The notes under the pieces are model-generated. The model ran no database searches. It was not told the DNA's origin and saw only the letters and a program-made list of their open reading frames with translations. Below, piece after piece: positions 55,871 to 64,000 of a DNA stretch of 64,000 nt. The position numbers and the translations under genes were made by a program. Position 1 is the first letter of the stretch. Each line of letters begins with the position of its first letter. This DNA is from Paulownia fortunei (Eukaryota > Streptophyta > Magnoliopsida > Lamiales > Paulowniaceae), in NCBI GenBank assembly GCA_019321725.1, contig JAGSPU010000358.1, forward strand, positions 55,001 to 119,000, written 5' to 3'.

Positions 55871-58800
55871 GTGTAAGAACCCCGAATAGAAAGGAAAAGG
55901 AGCTGGATGCTTTCTCTGGGAATTGCCGAGTTGGTACCTTAGTCAAGAGAGAGTAGCGAGGAGAAGGCAATCCAACAAAGTCCTCTAGACGTGAAGGGTA
56001 TTCATACGGAATTAGGCGTGCTATTCTTAGTCTTGAGGGCTGGCTTATGAGGATTAGGACATTCGAGTTCCGCTTTCAAGGTTTTATCCCTCAGGGCATA
56101 GCAAAAAGGGTAGGACTAGTTCTTCTTCAATTGCGAAAACTGCTGATTCGAGAACAAGAACAGCTTCTTCCTTGGCACAGCTATCAGCCAAAGCAAATCG
56201 ATTTCATGTCGGCGTAAAGGTATCAACGAGCCTTTCCGTTAATTCAATATCTGTCTCGTTCCCACACCCCCAGTCCTACTGCTCCTGTTAATGCTACTGC
56301 TTCCTTTTCATTGTCTTAATGGCACACATCTTCTAGTCGGCAGGGCTCGAGAAGGCTTCTCTTTGGGGGCATTTGAGATTTTTAAATCAATGGTATGGCG
56401 GCCTAAGGACCTTGGTCGGATTCATTCGTAAAAGCAGTTCTGGCGTATGCTTATTCTATTACTATTGGATGTTGCGCTTCAACAGGAAAGAGACCAAGGG
56501 AAGGCATGTTGATGCGACGGTAACTCGACGAGATAGAATATCTTAAGATAAGATCAAAAATTTGCCTAGTTTCGTCGTCTTATTGCTAACAGTAGTTAAC
56601 ATTTCCCTAAGGTGCGTCTAGCCTTAAACCATTTCTTTGGAGATGCTTTGACTATGCTAAAAATTCCAAGTCGGCTTCTCTCTGGTCGACTAGTATTAGG
56701 TACCGGAAACTTTTATTAGACCGTTCTCGTCAATGCCAGTAATTGGCCCAGGGTCTGCTCCTCGATGTTTTCATCTTTTTTTGAAGCATAGCCTAAGGGG
56801 CGTAGCGTTTGATTCACGAAATTTTCGGTTTTATCTGCTTCCAACTGCTCCCCAACAGTTCGCATATTCCGTTGCGGTGGGAGTCTTCAGGGCGGTAGTT
56901 CTTGACTTGTGTCCAGATTTCCAGGCGGGAGATTGAAGTGTGCATCTGCCTACCGAAATTCAATTGGAGTAGGTTTCGTCTCTCTCTTCTTATCTTTCAT
57001 CAGGACGGGCTGAGATAGATAGGCTATAGCCTGTTTCGATAGATGGCCCTTTCGGGTGTGTGGGTGTGCTTCCTTCGTAGGAAGTTGTCAGACTCCCTTG
57101 ATCTAGATTAGGAATTCCAAGAGCATCAACAACCGTTTAACTATGAAAAACCTCTGCGTGCCATCTCCGTATATGCCTATCAGTGAGCCTCGCGGCTCAC
57201 CTTGCCCCAGTAGGGATCTCTTTGCTTGCTAGGCTAGCTCCGGCTGATGAGTAGCATGGCTTCAATTAAATCAAACCTTACTCGAGAAGCGATGAGCTGT
57301 AAGAGCCATTTCCGTATGTATGCACCTACCTAATGGAGGGTCCGGTCCGCTCGCAGCTGCTGCTCTTGCATTTACTGAGCTTCTTGCGAGCTCATGACCG
57401 GAATTGTGGGGAGTGGAGAACCAAGACGACCGGGGGTAGGTGACGGCAGTGAAATGCACTAAAAGTCCTTACGTTCGAAAGAAAATAAAGAAGATCTTTG
57501 TAGTTAACACACTGGTGGCCGTTTAAGTACTCTAAAGCAAACCTCGACAGAGTTGTTAAGGGCGCCAAGGACTGGGCTCTACTTCTTCAATGCCATTCGA
57601 TTGAGTTTTATGGCTATTGCTCTAGCTTCCTTGGCGGTCAATATATGATTCGTTCCATAGCAACCTCGGCGATACATACGTATCCAATTCATTACTAAGG
57701 TAGGCCCTTGGAACTTGTGAATAGATCAACGGGCTGTGTCCCCCGGTCTTCTAGTCCCCACTAGTCATACTCTTTCATTGGGGACCAATCAACCGAATTT
57801 CTGGCTGTCAAGGCTTTCTCCCTAATGCCATGTATCGGATTGATAGTCCTAAGAGCTCCCTCCTCAAAGGCTTATGGTAGATCCTTTCGATATGGATAGG
57901 CCCTATTGGAATGAAGCCATAGTGTGATAAGGTCACCCCGCATATCTCTTCTCTGGTCGAGATAAAAATGGTTTTGATATGATGGAGTCCTCCCCCGAGG
58001 AGTGAAGCCATAAATAAGTACAGGTTCAACAAGAGCGGCTACGTGGCTTACTACTACATATTTTTGAAAGAGATAGTACCCTTGTTAATAGACCAAGAGT
58101 GTAGAATAGACCATCAAGAGGTTCGATGGAATTGAATCCTCGACAACTTCTACAACTATTATGTTCTAGTTATATTCTTCTTCTTCTCTTTGACTAGACT
58201 AGACTAAACTAGACTATGTAAGACCTACCTTGACCTTTTTAATTACGCATATATGTGCCATGTCTCTTTCTCCTCTAGCTCCATCAGCTCTGGCCCAAGG
58301 TCTTGGTTCATGTGATGCAGCTCATGCCAATTTTTCTGAGCTCTTTCATATGTGTACCCAATCTTCTTGGATCTCCTCCCACAGTTCGCCTAGCCGCTCT
58401 ATCCACTCTGGTCTTAAAGAAAGGCCTTACGGGAGATAGTTGATCGAATTGCTTATTTCCGGGTGTTCTATCTATTCAATCCAAACCATCAAACTAGTAC
58501 CTTCCGCTTCTGCCTCTAACCCTAGAGTAAGGACGGACCCGTGGACATATTAGAAAGGATATGAGGAGCGGAGCTTATTTCCGACCACGCTTTTTCTTTT
58601 CCAGGAGAACTTTTATAGACAAGACTAGGCTAGGCTTCTCCCCGCTATCCAGGAACAACAAAAACGGAGGTATCTATGCCAAAGGTACTGTCTGGTTCTA
58701 GGTTTTGGGTGGTACCAATTGGTCTGATTCAGCACCAGCTGCTGAAGAGGAGACAGCTGATGGATAAAGGGACATCCGATTCTTCAGTGGCAACAGCAGT

Positions 58801-61800
58801 ATCAAAAACCAATCCAACGACAACACCCGACGGGGCGCCTACTGGCGACTCTCGTTTTATTCTATTTCTATTCAGTGCTAGATCCGTTAATAGTAAACGG
58901 ATCGAATTCTTATTCCTTTTGCCCTCAGATCGGGCTTTATCGGCTGCTGATAGGTCAAACCATTAGGGTTAGAGTAGCTACAAGCATTGATAGAACTTCC
59001 TTCTTACGGGAAGGAGGAGCACCCCCAAGCACAAAGCAAAGAAAGTCAGATAACTCGGGAAAATAGTAGATGCGATCAGGCACACTTCCTACTTCTCCTA
59101 AGTGACATCGAAATGTGAGATTTGAGCATTTTTTCGGGTTCCTAGCCGCCCAAAGGAAGTAAGAAGCTTTGAGTTTAAGACTGCGTTGACTTCTTCAACT
59201 ATTATAGTTTAAGATATAGCTGTTGTTGCGTTATGGTTGTTAGTAAAGGCTAGGCAAGTGAATTCTTAGTTTTCGCTCCAAGTAAAGTAGTTCGGTTCGC
59301 TTCGGTAGTTATAGTTCTAAAGAGAGGTGATACCACTTCTTCAACTAGTAGAGTGAGTGACCTTGCCAATGGCGCACACGCCACGTTTGAGAAGTAAGAA
59401 GTACTTTCTATCGGTGGTTTCGGACCTTCACTTTCGGTTGAGGAAGTCTCAATCGTTGGAGCTAGACAAGGGGGATAATCCTTTTGAATGAGCCAATCAG
59501 TATCGGCTCGGTTCGTAAGCAAGCTCTACTATATTATATATAGATAATATCCTCTGGTGCGGTATGATATGGCATCTTTAGGCGTTGCAAATCAATGTCT
59601 TGGTGTACGGGCCAATCGGTGCGGTGGTGGGTTGCTAAAGGCTTAGCGATAGCGGTGATGCCTGAGTAAAGGAAAGGAGACCAGCAAGCGTACGGGCTAG
59701 GGTTCGAGCCGGTAAGAAAGTCTCATCGGTCTTTTTCTTCGTTCTGGAAGGATAACCCGTATGTATCGGTGGTCTGACCCTTGCTGAGAAAGCAAAAGAG
59801 AAGAACCTGCTTAAGTCTCATGTAGTGTAGTCAAGGCATATCACCTAAAGCCTACATATGACTCAAAGCGGAACGGAACTAGAAAGAAAAATAAATAAAG
59901 AGGCTTAGTCAAGTCAAGCCTACTGAATATCTAGTTAAGTATACCTATGAGTTAAGTTCTTTATGAAATGCAGTAGTCGGTCAGGTCAGCGAGAGAGCTG
60001 CGAGATCGTCCCCACGATGGTGTTACAACAAGTCGTTAGTCAAAGCTGTCAATCAAGATCAGATCTTCTCTTGCAAATCAACAACCTGACGGTACTACAC
60101 TATCTATCAGTAGAGCGCTCAATAGCGAGACTGAATAGCGTTAAACGGATCCATGTTATCAAAGAGGAATTTCCCTCGAGCTGGGCATGAGCTATTCCCA
60201 TCTAGTTACGCGTAGTGGGACTGCGAAAAAGTCTTCCTTTCAAGATCGCCTTGCCTTTATGAAAGTACGCTGTACTGGACTTTCCTCCCCTAACCCCACC
60301 CCAGGAAAATCAGTGAGTTGACCCCCTCTTACTATTGAGTTTCCTTCACTCGGGTATTTTAGTTCCACTACACTAAGACGAGAGAAGTCGGGATTTGTGG
60401 CATACCCCACATTTGCCTTCTATGCGCTACGAGCATATGAGCTAGGAGCATCGACAAAGATCTCCTTTTAGGAAAGCCGAGCCGGAATGGATTTTTTCCA
60501 TCCTTCCTTCTTCGTGAGTTCGTATGAAACTGGTGACTAAGCCTTTTCCTTCTGCCTTTGCTACCGACGCCTTCTAAAGAATTTCATCCTTAAGCTGGAT
60601 AGCCTTTAGGCTTAGTTAGTGTTGAGTAATCCCCCCTTAAGCTAAGCAAAGGAGTCAAGATCATAAGTTCTAGATCCAGATTCTGCTCTTCGAATTGTAT
60701 TTGGGCTCTTGCCTAAACTATCAGTCATGCCATTCTGATCTTCCTATCTTTAGTTCTCTATCGAAATCACAAGCATAGGGGAGGAATAAAAACCTCGGAC
60801 TATGACACTTTGGCAATTTGAGCATCTTTCTGTTGTCAAAACCAATGTTTGGACCTACCCTACAGAGAATTGCACCGACAAGTCACCTGCTCTGCTTAGT
60901 TTTAAGAATATCTGTAAGTAGAAAAGCCATTCCCTTGTCGTTTACTGCGTGAACTCATACGCATACTTTGATGCTAACTCGAATGATGTCTCGGGATAAT
61001 TTCTTTTTCAAGCACCTCCTGCAGGACTGGATCCTCACCTCATTCTGGACGATATTCAAAAGAAAAGCAATCTCAAGGGTTGACCATGCAGGGAAAGATA
61101 GATTGACTAATGAGCGAGGTACCTTAGCTTATATGTGGCCAGGTTGACACCTTCCTTTAAGAAGTCCCAATATAAAAAAGAATGAAATGCCGGGATCTTA
61201 TCAAGAAGCAAGAGGAAAAATCAAATTTCTAGAGTCAGATTCATGTGCAGCCTTTCTCTTATTAGAATTATACGATGCATACCCCTTCCTCATTGACTAT
61301 GTCATGTCACTTCCTCCCTCACCAAAGAGCATAGAATAAAGATATTAAACAAACATTCTTATATTATCTTATATGATATGACCACTTCTTCTTTTTAATT
61401 CATAGAGTCAACTTAGTGGTAAATACTCCTATGTCCTCAAACCGGTTAAGAAAGCATACATGCCTATTTAGCCTACTTACTGAATGCCAAAGCAAGGAAA
61501 GACTCTATTCCATAGCTTCTGCCTCGCTTGCCCACGCTTAGCACGCATACATGTGATTCTTCTTCTATCTCCTTTTTTATCCATTGGTAAATGAATACTA
61601 GCGAAGGAAAAGGAAGTTCCAATGAAAGCCTTTCAAGGGTTATACATTAGCGATTCCCTTACAGCTTGGAGTTCGTCCCAGCGATAGAAAGTGATGGAAA
61701 CTCGGCCGGTGAATCGAAGGGTCGGCCCATGCACTGCGTAAAATTCTATGCATCCAATCAAGACTTTGCTGCTTTTAAGCTTAAGGGCGTTTTCCTGTCG

Positions 61801-63770
61801 CTTCTGATTTAGTTTCAAGCTTAGAGGCATCTTCTGTGCTGCGAACATGAGAGCAAGGCATTCCTTTTGAACTGGTTATACCGGTGTTCTGCGGCAGTAA
61901 GTGAAGGCAGTCGGTAGCCCATAGATGATCGAAGTCCAAAAACAAAGGATTCTTAGACTGCGTCCGATGATCTTTTCGAGCAAGATGAATCTGCCTTTCC
62001 TTTCATTCTATTCGATTCAAGAGGTGAACGAGACGAACGGTAGGGTCATCAAGGGCAGTCCGACGAGTCAGTCAGTGGAAAGGCGAACTTTGGCCGATCA
62101 ACGCTTCCATTCAAAAAAAACTTCTTTTTTTTTCGGTGTTCGAGAATCCGATTTGTGTTGATTGCGCATAGCCCTTACTATTCAAGTTATCCACCATAAA
62201 AGAAGGGATTGGACTTCTCGCCGGGAAGGAAAGCACTGACTTGAACTGCGCTTTCCACTATCGTGGTAGGAAAACCCTATTTCAACCAACAAACTTTTTC
62301 TCCTTCGCTCACCTGAAACTAATGCTTTTTCCCTTGCTAGCTTTCCACCATTAAGACTTGTTTACTTCCTACGCTATTCGATTCGCTGGCATGTCCGGTC
62401 TCATACGAAGGAAAGGCTGGATGGTCAGTCACTCATGAATTCCTTCTCGAATCACTACTGGAATATAGCTTATAGAAAGAGCAGCTTTTAGCCCACTTCT
62501 CTTACTGATGTGGCATTTGGCCTTCAAAGAGATGATTCAATAGCAGTAGCACCAGTCATGAACCCAAGATCTCCTATAAAATACAAAAAAGATCACTCAT
62601 AGAGATGATAAAATAGATCCCCCGGTTTGTATAGGTTAAGATTATAGTTCTTTCGTGCATTACATAGTTAAGGCGTACTGTTGTGAAAGTTCTTTTTCAT
62701 TTGGGATAGGTAGCACTTAAGAGTAGATTCCTTTATTGGATCACCATCCTTAGAGTCAAATACTATTTCACGGATTTGCTCCCGTGTTCTATTTTATTTA
62801 TAGTGGCTGGCGTATAACCTTCCAAGCGAAGTTCTCTTTCGACTTCTATTTCGAACTCCACATGGGCTCGAAGCGAAGAAGATCGCGGTTAGTTCTTTCC
62901 CCAAAGGAATACCGGTTTGCTAGTTTGGTAGATAACTGGTTTCGTCGTTCCGCTTCATCGATCAGGGGCTTCAAAGCTAAAGATAGGAGGGAAGGAGTGG
63001 AGTCAAGCCCTGACCGTCGTCCGCTCTGGTCGAGCCAGCCATCTAAGATGCTATCCAAGGCGAGTCCTTGAGAGAATGAATTAGTGTAATAGATGACAGC
63101 CGGACATTCCGGAAGGATTGATGACGCATCTTCCCGGGGTAGTGAAGTCTCCAATAGAACTCTTACTTCTCGCCCCTCTTCTCTGCCACCATCCCCCTTA
63201 CATATGGCTAGGGTAGAGTACCTCTCTACTCATGTCCCAGGACTACGGCTCATCTATAACAATAACAATTCAATCGATTCCCTCTGTATACCTGCCTCTC
63301 TGTCTGGACCGGTGCAAGCACGATCTATTCATGCCCCTGCTTAAACCACTCTACCCATACAAAGATCTGCCTCTGCCACGCCCACTGCTTCAGTGAATTC
63401 CACCACTATAGGTTCCAGCGAACTACAACTTCCGATGGTGACTTTCTTGATCCTTCTTCAAGCGCCTGCAAGCAAGCTACGGGCTGATAAGCAGCCGCGC
63501 GAGTAGCAGGAGATGGCTCAGCTCTGCGTTCGCAGGCACCCTACACTACTGACCACCAGAAGGAATGGAGTTGCTGACACTGAAGTTCGGAGCTATACCA
63601 CACAAAAAGAAGCATGTTCTGGGCCCCGATGTCTAGTAGAGTAGAACCGAAGCGTGAACACTAGATCGAAGGCTGCTGCAGAGAGAGAAGCTCTCGACTT
63701 ACTTTTTTCAATAAATAAGCCCCTTAGGGAGCGGGGCCCCCTCTGATAAGGAAACAAAAAACTATAACTC
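55871..63770. other. gene-free spacer of about 8 kb
   Basis: No recognisable gene or tRNA. The minus-strand frame at 57808-58032 (MLNLYLFMASLLGGGLHH...) is coherent but unidentified. The frame at 62784-63071 (plus) is basic and unidentified. The rest looks like ordinary mitochondrial spacer. Confidence 0.5.
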
Positions 63771-64000
63771 ATGTTTAATTCACCATCCAACAAAATGGTA
63801 CCAGGTCAAACTTCATCTAATATTTCGTTAGGTAAAATGAGATCTACTTATAAGGATACGCAACTCTCATCAATAGGTTATCAAAGTGTAGCACCATCAC
63901 GAGTATCATATACTAAGAAGGATTTACTACAAAGTTTGCAAGGATTAAGGATGGTCTCAGGAGTCATTCCTCTAATTTCAGAGAATAAGCAGAAGTTAAT
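63771..64000 (+). CDS. partial unidentified ORF running off the right edge
   Basis: An ATG at 63771, preceded directly by an in-frame TAA, opens a frame of at least 76 codons that is still open at the window end. It begins MFNSPSNKMVPGQTSSNISL and continues with a Ser/Thr/Gln-rich, Lys-containing sequence. Codon third positions are mostly A or T, and the local DNA is clearly more AT-rich than the preceding kilobases. The shift in composition suggests inserted foreign DNA, such as a linear mitochondrial plasmid gene, but I do not recognise the family. The real length is unknown. Confidence 0.45.
   Translation, partial: MFNSPSNKMVPGQTSSNISLGKMRSTYKDTQLSSIGYQSVAPSRVSYTKKDLLQSLQGLRMVSGVIPLISENKQKL

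Noticed and set aside
57808..58032. Minus-strand frame MLNLYLFMASLLGGG
   Set aside because: Looks coherent but is short and without motif or context; not enough to call a gene.

Overview
The window is a stretch of a flowering-plant mitochondrial genome. The evidence is a four-exon nad4 with three group II introns, an atp6 with a long variable presequence, codons that make sense only with C-to-U editing, two tRNAs of plastid type, and very long spacers holding decayed nuclear transposons and mitovirus-derived sequence. No rRNA, bacterial operon or CRISPR is visible. The species is not resolved; I cannot place it more narrowly than angiosperm.

Layout. Positions 1-16.5 kb are mostly gene-free. 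They hold orf331 (4170-5165, minus), whose N terminus is the C-terminal end of ribosomal protein S3 joined to unrelated sequence. They also hold an orphan group II intron 3' end (about 8.7-9.06 kb), a LINE reverse transcriptase scrap (9.6 kb) and a Copia RNase H scrap (15.6 kb). atp6 (17206-18558, plus) follows a diverged repeat of about 360 bp whose partner is at 1339-1626. Behind atp6 lies a frameshifted mitovirus RdRp remnant (18.9-20.0 kb). A second, longer mitovirus remnant is at 26.0-26.7 kb and a third, worse decayed, at 44.46-44.77 kb.

From 26.7 to 33.7 kb I recognise only one interrupted open frame (29815-30459, minus). A LINE endonuclease fragment (33.7-34.7 kb) sits about 300 bp beyond the last exon of nad4. 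nad4 occupies 35004-42826 on the minus strand. Its four exons of 452, 515, 423 and 89 nt join in phase to 493 codons including the stop, and each intron has a recognisable domain V close to its 3' end. Two small open frames lie upstream of nad4 on its strand (43.4-43.9 kb).

The 44.4-49.5 kb segment is a mosaic: mitovirus scrap, Ty3/gypsy integrase scrap (minus), plastid-type trnD-GUC and trnS-GGA, then a Copia integrase core with its D,D(35)E spacing partly kept. From 49.5 kb to the end the DNA is almost featureless. It has a possible gypsy gag/pol scrap (55.6 kb), hairpins, and at the right edge an AT-rich frame that runs out of the window (63771 onward).

Function. The confident protein genes feed oxidative phosphorylation: Nad4 is a proton-pumping membrane subunit of complex I, and Atp6 is subunit a of ATP synthase. 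The two tRNAs serve organellar translation. Much of the remaining recognisable sequence was imported from plastid, nucleus or RNA virus and is decaying. The most noteworthy content is the set of three separate mitovirus-derived segments, the chimeric orf331, and two unidentified open frames (36758-36985 and 63771 onward) whose codon use differs from their surroundings.
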